Part shown: one piece after another, positions 1 through 61,857 of the stretch
How the letters are laid out: every line of letters starts with the position of its first letter
How positions within the stretch are numbered: the first letter of the stretch is position 1
Assembly: GCF_036898095.1 (NCBI RefSeq)
Contig: NC_090765.1
Span: 33,944,507-34,008,506, forward strand
Length of the DNA: 64,000 nt
Direction of reading: 5' to 3'
Source of the DNA: Palaemon carinicauda
Lineage: Eukaryota; Arthropoda; Malacostraca; Decapoda; Palaemonidae
Made by a program: the position numbers and the translations under genes
The notes under the pieces: model-generated
Seen by the model: the letters and a program-made list of their open reading frames with translations, nothing else
What the model was told of the DNA's origin: nothing
Database searches by the model: none

Positions 1-296
<296 letters not shown>

Positions 297-400
297 TACA
301 CACATGGCATATATGTGTAAGTAACCCTATTTCAAAACTGAAAATTATTTCTTACCAAGAAATCAAATTGAGAACAAAAACTTCTATAAGTAACACATAC

Positions 401-50277
<49,877 letters not shown>

Positions 50278-50460
50278 TTCTGTGAGATTTCTCGGAAGCT
50301 CGGAAGACGCCTACGGCACAACCTGACCTGACGACGATTGTAAACAAACTGATCAGCCTCTTCTTCTTCTTCCGGATCTGGCTGGAGAAGTTAGACAACT
50401 TTATGACGTCACAAATACCATGGCCAAAAATCGCCACGATAATACTAAACAAATAGTTTA
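50278..50460 (-). promoter_or_regulatory. AACS 5' leader/proximal promoter with palindromic CRE
   Basis: About 180 bp upstream of the AACS start codon. It contains a perfect CRE/ATF palindrome TGACGTCA at 50404-50411 and an ETS-like CCGGAAG word (minus strand) near 50380. No TATA box is obvious. The CRE is about 130 bp from the ATG, a usual distance for a proximal site. Promoter assignment is inference from position and motifs. Confidence 0.45.
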
Positions 50461-51029
50461 TATTAAATGCATATATTCTTAGTTGTTAATTTTCAAATTT
50501 TATATATTAATAAGATAAGAATGAGGTCATGTACATGAAAAATACCTCCGATCAACGATTATATAAAAAGAGCTACCTAGCACTTTTACGGCCTTGGCAA
50601 ATGAGGAAGACGTCGGGGTTCCTTATACATCACTTTAAGGACTCTTTTCCTGGTCCTGTTAATCAGCGGTTATACACAAATATGTCTACTCTGAATAAAA
50701 ACCATCTGAGTGAGCGGTATTGGGGTACTGAAAGTCCAGCCCGAATAGAAAAATTTCACTTATTTTCTATTTTATTTTACTATCTTCATACATAGGCCTC
50801 ATACAATGTATTCATTTCAAGGAAACTCATGTTTTTTTCCTTTAGATATTAATATCAACCACGACGTTATCACCAAATTCATACAGCAGATACTACGTCA
50901 TCAAAATTTAACTTATATCAATAAAAAATTACTTTCCAATTCTTACATAAAGCCAGACAATCATCTTACTACATGTAAAGTTTATATAGGAAATATTTGT
51001 TTCAATGGTGTTACTGTTCTTAAAATATT
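50461..51029. other. Intergenic spacer upstream of AACS: nothing recognised
   Basis: AT-rich with short frames. A possible site for distal promoter elements of AACS, but no specific signal is seen. Confidence 0.4.
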
Positions 51030-51418
<389 letters not shown>

Positions 51419-51654
51419 GGAACTCCATGCTAAATTCACGTAGATATTGAATAAATTTTATCAAACCAACACAACAGCCTACTGTAGTTCATCCATCATT
51501 GTAAAATTTACTTTAATTATAAGGAAAATCATATTCCAAGACATCTCAATGACATTAGCATTTATTAAAATCCAAATAAGTAGTACTTAATAAACGCCAT
51601 CTGCCCTGCAAGGCCTACCAGATTAGTTTGACGTATATATTCTTGGGTATTTCC

Positions 51655-51786
51655 TATTATTATTATTATTATTATCATTAAGACTTGCTAAGCTACAACC
51701 CTAGATGGAAACGTAGGATTCTATGAGCCCAGGGGAAAATAGCCCAGTGAGGAAAGGAAACAATGAAAAATACTTCGAGAACAGTA
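51655..51786 (-). mobile_element. LINE family A tail with (ATT)n
   Basis: (TTA)n at 51656-51679, then TTGCTAAGCTACAACCCTAG and GGGGAAAATAGCCCAGTGAG. Antisense copy, joined tail to body with the next copy. Confidence 0.72.
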
Positions 51787-52053
51787 ACAATCGGGTAATT
51801 GAATCAGTAGAACTTCAAAAGTTCAAACTCGCAGCGAATATTTTTATGTTGAACAGGTTTACATAGGTCCTTTTATAGTTTATATATCAAAAATCTGTTT
51901 TAATGTTGTTAGTGTTTTTAATTCTTTTACAAAAAACATTACTTCTTATATCGTTTATTTGTTTTCTTATTTCCTTTCATCACTGGTCTATTTTTCCTTG
52001 TTGAAGCCCTTTGGCATATAACATCTTGCTTTTCCAACTCGAGTTGTAGCTTA

Positions 52054-52099
<46 letters not shown>

Positions 52100-52103
52100 T
52101 GTA
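51787..52103 (+). mobile_element. LINE family A 3' end with (AAT)n
   Basis: CAATCGGGTAATTGAATCAG (end of the RT frame, as at 12176) through the tail TTCCAACTCGAGTTGTAGCT to (AAT)n at 52061-52099. Confidence 0.72.
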
Positions 52104-52205
52104 GTAATTCTCATAGATATTTTGGACGTCCGATTCTGATAACTTTATGGGTTATTGTATATATTTTAAACTAAATTCTTGCTTTAATAGACACCAAACG
52201 TAATG

Positions 52206-52440
<235 letters not shown>

Positions 52441-52459
52441 AGTAGCCTATAGGAGTGAT

Positions 52460-53150
52460 CCTTTCTCAGATTGAGACCTTTTTATGTCTTTCTCCTGCTT
52501 TGTCTTATTACCTTAATTGATTTTACTTCATATTATCCGAGGTCTCTTTTCAAGGTAGTCACCATCTCCTTTAGGGCAGAAATCTGCTCCTCATTTATCA
52601 CCTGAAGGTATTGTCTCAAGACTTTCTTCATAAGAAAGAATATGGAGAGGAGATAATTGTATTATATTGACATTTTTCGACAATTGTTAAAGATTTTGAA
52701 ATGGGTGAACTGCAATGAGTGATGTAAACAAAAATTTCGAACAGTAAAAAAAAAAGGGGGTGGGGGGGAATCAAGCTGCATGTACTAAATACCTTAAGAC
52801 GGAAAAACACACATAAAACGTGAAGACTTACTTTGTTAATTCATATTGGCTACTCAGGGCATTTGAATTGCTTTCAGTTCCCCTGTATTTTTTCAGGTCG
52901 TTCTTCAGTTCTTAATATTTTGTTATTTTCTGCCTCTCATTTCTGTTGAGGACTAAATCACTGGGTTACATCAATAATCTTCACCGTTTTCTCTTCTTTA
53001 TTCCAGATCGCAATATCAGGTCTTACAGCTCCTCTGCTTATTACGTTTTGTGTTTTCTTAAATTCCATAGTGTTACAGTAACTAATACTAGTATTAACGC
53101 AGTTAATCACAAGTTCCTTTATTGAATCTTCATCTAGACACTTCTTTAAA
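52460..53150 (-). mobile_element. LINE C-terminal remnant with restriction-like endonuclease-type motif
   Basis: Minus-strand shifted frames read CLDEDSIKELVINCVNTSIS, then VRPDIAIWNKEEKTVKIIDV and ENNKILRTER, later AISALKEMVTTLKRDLG-like. R-PD...D/K spacing and the downstream EN-KI-KY-like stretch resemble the C-terminal region of LINE polymerases with a PD-(D/E)XK nuclease. Heavily decayed; the clade is inferred only. Confidence 0.5.
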
Positions 53151-53611
53151 AAAGCAATGTTTGGTAATATCCAGTGGTTCTTACTACATTATTTATTTAA
53201 GTATTGAGAGACATGTTACTGTCCAGTGATACTGTAAGGACATCGTCTTACCCGTCGCGTTTCCTCCCCCTGGACTCTTTTCTGTATAATGTAACTTTAT
53301 TATTCATTCCACACAGTGGATTTTTGTATAACAATGTTGCGCTCTTTAGGAGCTTTATATCCATGTATAACATTGTATATTTCAATAGGCTACCGCCTTG
53401 GTATTTTATATTTATATTTGAATCAAAACACAAATGATTGTGGTGGTTGGAAATGTTTCCTTCCCGGACTACTTATCCGTCCGTTGCATGTTCAGTAAAC
53501 CATATTCACGTTGCAAATTCATTTATACAAATATAAATCATTCACATTCAAATTACATTCTTTTACGGGCTGCCCAGCGGCAAGAGCCCGCGTTTTACAT
53601 AAAGTAAGGCA

Positions 53612-53615
<4 letters not shown>

Positions 53616-53699
<84 letters not shown>
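53616..53699. repeat. (CA)n microsatellite
   Basis: About 41 CA units between AACS and ATG12. Confidence 0.95.
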
Positions 53700-53700
<1 letters not shown>

Positions 53701-54029
53701 TCAGTAAACCTGCTTTCGGGCTATAACCTGGAGTGCATCCAGGGTTACTCTACCTCTCCCCATATTCCCCACTTCCCTACCCTTATCCCAGTTAGTTAGT
53801 AAATTGTCAGTCTCTCTCTGCTCGTCTTGTTGTCCTCACAATACCACCAGGTCACGAACTTTACTAGGTACGAGTATAGGGACCGAGTTATAATTAATAT
53901 CTATTTAAATGTCACCCAGTTTTTTTTCTTAAGATGAATTTCTTTCCAACCACCATAAAATATGTTTTATTTCTTCTTAATTTCAGTTGTTTAACTGTCA
54001 TCAATTCCCTATTATTATCATTACTACTA

Positions 54030-54660
54030 CTACTTGCTAAGCTACTATCCTAGTTGTAAAAGCAGGATGCTATAAGCCCAGGTGCCCCAACAGGGAAAAT
54101 AGTCTAGTTAGGAAAGGAAATAAGGAAAAATTAAACATTTCAAGAAGAGTGACATTAGAATAAACATCTCCTTTATAAACTATAAAAACTTTAACAAAAC
54201 AAGAGGAAGAGAAATTAGATAAAATGGTGTGCTTGAGTGTACCCTCAAGCAAGAGAACTCTAATCCAAGACAGTGGAAGACCATGGTACAGAGACTATGG
54301 CACTACCCAAGACCAGAGAACAATGGTTTGAATTTAGAGCGATCTTCTCCTGGAAGAACTCCTTACCATAGCTAAAGAGTCTCATCTACCCTTACCAAGA
54401 GGAAAAGGGCAACTGAGCAATTACAATGCAGTAGTTAACCTCTTGGCTGAGGAAGAATTGTTTGGTAATCTCAGTGTTGTCAGGTGTATGTGGACAGAGG
54501 AGAATATATAAAAAACAGGCCAGATTATTCGGTGTTTGAGTAAGCAAAGAGAAAATGAACTGTAAACAGAAGGAAGGATCCAGTCTAGTACTGTCTGGGC
54601 ATTCAAAAGACCCCCATAACTCTCTAGCGGTAATATCTCAACAGGTGGCTGGTGCCATGG
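54030..54660 (-). mobile_element. LINE family A 3' end, longest non-coding copy
   Basis: Begins CTTGCTAAGCTACTATCCTA, then the tail complement and the long 3' UTR: GTGCTTGAGTGTACCCTCAA, CCATGGTACAGAGACTATGG, TTTGGTAATCTCAGTGTTGT, CCATAACTCTCTAGCGG. ATT array reduced to a few units near 54010. Confidence 0.72.
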
Positions 54661-55479
54661 CCAACCTACTACCTACCCTAACACAGATAAGAACCTGGTT
54701 TAAAGTTTCAGTAATACCATTTATTATGGAGAAGTAAAATTATGTATCATCTACAAAAAGTTTAAACTTCACTTCATGTCTTTGTAGTACTTTTGATAGA
54801 CCTATAGATACATAATAATGTTGGACCTAGTACACTTCCCTTGGGTACCCCCTACCTAATGAGGGTTTTCAATTTGTACATAGTAGTTTCTGTCAACCAA
54901 GTAATTTTTTAGATACCAAAATGCTTGATCTTCAATAGCGATGGACCGTAAATCATCAAGTGGTAGTGTAGTAGATTGCTTTGATTCTATCACTGTGTCT
55001 CCTATTTCTCTGTTTTCCACAATTTTGGCTTATTTTTATTTAGTAGTCCAGCATTCACACACACACACAACTGCCTCTAGCTGCATTCAAATCAATATAA
55101 TAATTTGTCCAAGACATTCACCAATGTCCTAACCTAGCTAAAAACAAACAGAACCTCAGTTATACCAAGTCTTTCTCACAACAAACAATCTGTAATTTTT
55201 ACTACGCCTACCAGATTTCTTATTTCATCAATTTCAAAATTTTCAAGCAGTGACATTTCCATAATGTACAGACCATTACTGGATTTTTAAGACTAGTTAA
55301 GGAGATAGTGGAAGACCAAATAAGGGAACCATTTGGGGAATGCTGGGGAAAAAAAAATATAAAAATATGTAAACAAAAATATGATATTAAAATTGAAAAC
55401 ATGAGAAAATATAAACAGAAAAAAAACTCAAGAAAGAAATAGAAAGTAAAGTGGCCAATAAAAAATATAAGAGAAGAAA

Positions 55480-55795
55480 CCAGAAAAGACTAAACTGGTG
55501 TTTGTAAATGGTAATGGCAGAAGATATCACATAGGGGAACTTAACACCAAGGAAGTATTAATAGCTATGTAAACAATGTTGAATATGGTAGAATTAAAAG
55601 AAAATTATAGAAACAAGAATAATAAGGATAGGCTTTGTGAGTTGTGTAGGGAGGCAGAGGATACTACTGAGCATATGTTTTGTTGTAATAAATTAAGACA
55701 TTTTAGAACAAAAGACATAAAATTAGGGAATTTAGAAACACCAACTAAAGATGTTGCCTGGTACATTAGAAAGGTTCTGGAAGTATATAAGTAAA
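55480..55795 (+). mobile_element. LINE ORF2 C-terminal fragment with Cys/His motif
   Basis: Frame 55576-55794 reads MLNMVELKENYRNKNNKDRL, CELCREAEDTTEHMFCC and LETPTKDVAWYIRKVLEVYK; upstream the same frame gives KLVFVNGNGRRYHIGELNTK. CxxC...H...C near the end is common in LINE ORF2 C-termini. It ends 260 bp before ATG12. Confidence 0.6.
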
Positions 55796-56059
55796 AGTAT
55801 GCAAGCTGTGAAACTGTCTGTGTAAGAGGTAAGCAATGACTATGAATTTTCCTAAGTAAATAGCAACTAATATGCTTCTTTTAGTAGTATGCCCACAATC
55901 ATTGTTTTCAAATCTGTTATGTTGTGGAGAGAGCAACGAGGAAAGTCACAGAGGCACTGTTGCAAAGGCTATTAATGTGATTTATTGTACTCTTATGTTA
56001 TTATTACATTAACGGGTTCCTTTGTGTAATATAATCTTGCATTACAAGTCTTACTTATT

Positions 56060-56159
56060 ATGGAAGAGGCCAAGAAAGAAAGTTCTTCTGGAGAGACGAC
56101 TACGGAGACGCAGGAACAAACAGAGCAGCAAGATGTCAAAGAGGCAGCCAACAAAAAGA
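56060..56159 (+). CDS. ATG12: ATG12 coding exon 1
   Basis: ATG at 56060; encodes [20 protein letters not shown] then [13 protein letters not shown] and the first base of Ile34. Donor GTAAGC begins at 56160. Low-complexity acidic/polar N-terminal tail as in other ATG12 proteins; start chosen as the first in-frame ATG before the conserved KKIDVLLK join. Confidence 0.9.
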
Positions 56160-59100
56160 GTAAGCAAAACTAGTTTTATTCTTCATCACCATAGTTTAAC
56201 CCAAAAGATTTTCATCAGATTATTTTGATAAAATTTAACTTAGAGTACTGCAGTGTAAGGGGGGTCCCTGGGGGGCCTTATTACTCCCCTCCCCCCGTTA
56301 GCTAAGTAGGTAAATATACGGCTTGTAGGTTAGGTTAGGGAGGTAAGTTTTAGTTATTAATCCACGCGGGAGCAATTGGCCGCGGACATACAAAAGCTCC
56401 GGCTAATGCATAAAGGGAAACATGTTACCCTTGCCAAAACGGAGGAGCAATGAGATAATGGGAGCCTTTGTATATGAACGGCCAGGTCCCCCCCCCCTGT
56501 GGATTAAAAATGGACATCAACTAACCTAAACTTACCCCATTAACCTACAAGCCGTGTCCTTACCTACATACATCACGGTGGGGGAGGGGGGTTCACGCCG
56601 TTGCAACCCCCCTTACACTGCCGTATTCTAAGCTAGTCATAATCATACATACACCCCAGATAATGATCAATTGTGGGCATATGGCAGAGCAAAAACTAAT
56701 AAATGATTACCTCAATTAATTCAGAAAGTAGTAATAAGATGAACACATATGAATGACTCCATAGAAAATGGGACGGAAAGACATGTTTTTTATGCGTCTG
56801 GAAGTCCTGACGAACACAAGCTCTGGGGTTTATGTATGATAACGGCCACCTGTATGTATTATGGCTAACTTAAAATATGGCAGTGTAAGGGGGGTCGCAG
56901 GGGGGCTACCGTTAGGTAAGTAGGTAAGGACACGTCTTGTAGGTTAGGTTAGGGGGAAAGTTTAGGTTAGGTGATATCCATTTTAAATCAACTCATTTTG
57001 AACTGGCCGCTAATATATAAAGGCTCTAATGTTTTGACCGTGTTTTATTAATATCACTCGGTATTCAGTCCGCTATAAGTCAAAACCTATGAATTTCCGT
57101 CAGAAATCATTATCAAAATCGTTAAGATACACAATATTCCCGTTTTAAAGCCATAGAAAATATTTTGGTATAAAAATTTACTGTAAAACTTAGTGGTTTC
57201 ATTATAGAATAATGCAGTATTATTTAGGGCATTTGAGCTTGCATAATTGTATAAATCTTGGTGTTATTAATGAAGTTACAGTTTTAATAAAAAGAATCCA
57301 AATTTGCTCCTTTTGTCATCTTAGCACAGGTCACAGGAGCTTCCTTCCACCCTGTAGTTCCCAAAAAAACGTTATACTGTATATTATTTTTAAACAGAAT
57401 AAGGGGCTCAACGTTTCTTGTTCTAAACTTCTTAGTTATATGTTTTTAAGCAGCCTTTGTTCAACGGACAGGGCCTTCTGCACACAGAAAATGGGAATTT
57501 CCATCCCATTTTCTAGTCACTCATAGCCGTGTCCTTCGTACTGCAAAATCTCTATACAGAAGGTCCTCGACTTACAAACATCCATACATACAAACACAAA
57601 TCCAACTGAAAATAACAAAGATAAAATTGAGAAATAGATTAATAAAACAAAATTATATAATTTAATAGAGTAAGAAAAAACATTATGTGCAACAACCTGA
57701 TATTTATTTCACATGAAACGGCTATTTTTTGGCTTTGGTATCTGGAAATTGTTAGTATGGGAGTCAGGTTAGTTCTATCTTTTGCCAAAATTTGACTTAC
57801 GAATAATTCAATTTACAAACAGCTTCTTGGAACCTATCAAGTTTGAAAACTTCCCCAGCTAACTTAACCTACCAGCCATGTCCTTACCTACTTACCTACT
57901 GGGGGGTGCTTGTAACCCCCCTGGGCCTGTCATATTCTTAGCATACCCTGTGTTTGCTTCCCAACCCCTTCAAACCTGGCAAGGTAACACAAGATCATAT
58001 TTTTTACATAGTTTACACTTGCCTCATTGAATGATATTCACCTTATTGTAAACTTGCCGCATTGAATGACATTCACCTTATTATATATATTGACATAAAT
58101 AACTACAGCTGTAACTTACATTACTTGAAGTCAATTAAGTCGGAATCTTTCTAAAGGACACCTTTTTTTTTTTTTTGCGGTGTATGAGATGGACAGTTGC
58201 GTCTTTTACGGTGCACTATATGCGAAGCGATCTAAAATAACAATAACATCTTCATGAGATAGTTTGGATCTTTCAGTAAAACTTCCATGTTTATCGGCAA
58301 TCTTCCCTCCGGCATGAACTATTTATCATAGATTAATTTCCAGCGGATATATATTCCCAAACATAAAATTAGATATTAAATACCATTTTGGTTGATGTTT
58401 ATTCGAAGTAAAGAAGCAAGTTAGATAGTGGAGATTATCCAACATGTCCTCTCAGAGAAAGACTTTTCATGCGAGGTTGCTCCAGAGATGTCAGGAATTC
58501 TTTAACCTCTGTGTATGAAGAAGTGGGCCATCTTCTGTTGATGTCCAGGAAGAGGCTTTTCTCCTCTCGGAGACTCTATTCCATTGATAGTTGGAATGGG
58601 GACTTCCTCCCACTTAGGGATGAGTCTCCTATGTAAAGGACAATTGTTTTTGTACTGGAACCAATTAAAAATTTGGAGATAATTCTTATTTTTCCCAATA
58701 ATATGAACATAATGCTTTTCTCATACTTTCCCACCATCACCAACCCTTAGAAAGTTCAGCAGTGACTAGTGTTCTCAGTGAACAAGCTGGGAGGGACGGG
58801 GCTTCCCCGCTCCTAGTCGGTAACTACTGATCACCAGTTTACACTTTGTTATAAAATTTTAACTGCTTTGTATTCCAGCGTCACAGTTATCTGTCCTATG
58901 TAAAGAATTCAGGTGTGTATAGCTAGGTCAAATACGAATTATCTCAAAATTTGTTAATTCCCACCCCAAAATATCTCTTGTGACAAATAGGGCTTCTATC
59001 CCCAACCACCAGTTATTAACCATCTACACTGTACCTTGTTTATGATCTAATGGCCTTGGCAGCTCCACTGAAATGATAACCCTATTTTAAAACTCAGGTT

Positions 59101-61810
59101 TGTATGTATAGGAATGATATAAATTAAGTTTACAATTTTTTATATGTACTGTATTTTATTTCAGTTGATGTGTTGTTGAAAGCGACAGGAGATGCTCCTA
59201 TTATGAAAAAGAAAAAATGGGCCGTTGAGGGAGACAAACCAGTTGGGTGGGTTGCAGAATTTATTCGAAAGTACCTTAAATTGGAACCTTCTGAATCATT
59301 GGTTGGTATATCTTTAACCTTTGTGAAATTTAATTTTATAAAATATTGTATTTCTTTTTTTTTTTTTTTACACTTTTGGTGTTCATGTAAAATTCTCATC
59401 CAGTTGAATTTCTGGCATCCATTTCAGACAATATGTTCTTACATGTAATGCAAAACTTCACCAATGCAACATTCATTTAAACTTTAAACGGAGTAGTAGT
59501 AGTAGTTAGCGGGTGGCAGGTAGCCTAACCTTCACTTAAACTACAGTTTCCAAAGGGTACAGACGTGTTGCTTAGCGTCCTCACCTGGCTTTTTTAATCT
59601 TTGGCTTTTACATCCAGATTGAATAACAGGTCTTGCAGTCATGTTTGAGGGCTATTATGGAATGAAGGTGCAGGGTTTCCTGATAACTGAAATTGCCTTA
59701 CCTGCTGTTCCAACATACTGGTTCCTGTCAGGCTGCATGTCTGTTTCTGTCCTATCCCTCGTGTGTGGCTAACAACGAAAATGACGGCGTGAGCCAAAGG
59801 AAGGTGCTTCGTCGGCAGAAGGGTTCCTACCATTGCCGAGTGTAAAAGGGATATTGTTTGTGGTGTTGGTGGCAAATTCCCATTTGGGGCGGTTATCTCC
59901 AGTTTTGCCCACTTTTACCCTTGCACTGTTTTGGGTGGGGCGGCTATCTCCAGTTTTGCCCACTCTTACCCTTTCACTGTTTTGGGTGGGGCGGCTATCT
60001 CCAGTTTTGCCCACTCTTACCCTTGCACTGTTTTGGGTGGGGCGGCTATCTCCAGTTTTGCCCACTCTTACCCTTGCACTGTTTTGGGTGGGGCGGCTAT
60101 CTCCACTTTTGCCCACTCTTACCCTTGCACTGTTTTGGGTGGGGCGGCTATCTCCACTTTTGCCCACTCTTACCCTTGCACTGTTTTGGGTGGGGCGGCT
60201 ATCTCCACTTTTGCCCACTCTTACCCTTGCACTGTTTTGGGTGGGGCGGCTATCTCCAGTTTTGCCCACTCTTGCCCACTTTTACCCTTGCACTGTTTTG
60301 GGTTATCCAGTCTTTTCTGGTGAGGTTGTTCTGCTGGGTAGGCCTTCGTGTGAGCTGGGCAACACCTCATTGGATAGTCAACGGTCACTTTCCTGCCACT
60401 TCTCTAGCGTACGAGCAACTGTTTGGATTGGTTTTTTGTCCATCCACTGTTGCAAAGCTTTTGCGGGATTTTATTCCTTGCCCTACTTCCTGAAAATTAT
60501 GGAGTGGATGCCTAAGGTTATTTATTTGTTTATTCTTTTCAGTTTTTGCTAGCATTTCTCAGTGGATATGGTGTGGTGGGATACTGGCTATTTTATATAA
60601 AGATGGTAGAGGTGTTTATTATAGGGTACCAGTAATAATCCGACAGGACTTATTTAGCTCTGGATCTACCTAATGTGCATGGCATGATCTTGCCCTCATT
60701 TGTGTACTGTATTCCGCAGTAGAGTAATAACGTGCTGTGGCTGTTTGTCTCAGGGTTTCAGAATCTGTTCCCCAGCTGGTGTTGGTGAGTTTGCTATTGA
60801 GGTTGTTCCTATTTGCTATTTTATGTTTGTTTTTATTTGTGTGTTCTTTAAAGGAAAGCATTCTGTCAAGTGTGACACCTAAGTAGACCAAGTAGGGGTG
60901 ATTTTCCAGTTCTTTGTCACCCCATTTGATCTTTAGCTTTCTGTTTGCCTAGTGATTGTTCAGGTGGAAGGCAGACACCTGTGTTTAGCTTAGATTGGCA
61001 TCGAAGTGCCACTTTTTGTAGTAGGTGGAGAGGGTAGTTAGAATGTTTGAGTCTTTCTTCGATGATGGTGAAGTCTGATTGTGTGGAAATGCACAGGGTG
61101 TCTGCATCTATGTGGATGTTCTGGTACTGCTGATGGTAATTTTTATAAATATTAGATAACATCGGTGCCAGCATTGACCCTTGTGGAAGGTCATTGTTCT
61201 GTATTCTCCATCTACTTTTTCTGCCAACAATTTCTATGAAAAATCACCTATTGGTAAGTAATGATTCAATGATGTGAACTATGCTGGTATTCCATACAGT
61301 TTGAGTCACCTTCAAAAGAAGCGTTCCATAGTTTACAGTGTCATATGCCGCCGTAAGGTAGACAAAGACTGTATCAGTGATTTGCTTCTTCTCAAAGCAA
61401 TCCTCGATGTATTGCTTCAGGTTTAATACCTAACTGCAGCAGGATCAACCTGGTCTGTCGACAGTTGGCTTCATACGGGCTAAGATCATTCGTTTGTATA
61501 ATTTGTAAAGGTTACTGTACAATAAGGATATTGATCGATAGCTTTTTGGGGATAATGGGTCTTTCCCTGTTTCATCAGGGCCACTATTATCGCACTTCTC
61601 TAAATCTTTGGGATTTTGTAGGTCGTTGCACAGGAATTGCATAGCAACAGGAGCCATGCTTTTGTTTTGTCTCCAAAATTTAAGATCATTCTGTTATTAT
61701 GCCATCTAAGTCTTCCCAGATTTGAGATGTTTCTTGACAGCATTTAGTTTGTCTAGGGAGAACAGTTGGAAGTTGTTACTGTCTTGCATGATATGGTCCA
61801 TGTACTGTCT

Positions 61811-61857
<47 letters not shown>

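Noticed and set aside
57212..57526. 104-codon frame in ATG12 intron 1
   Set aside because: No family resemblance, AT-rich composition, in an intron; chance frame is sufficient.
59769..60552. Repetitive proteins of 166-239 codons on both strands
   Set aside because: Produced by the 51 bp (17-codon) minisatellite inside ATG12 intron 2.
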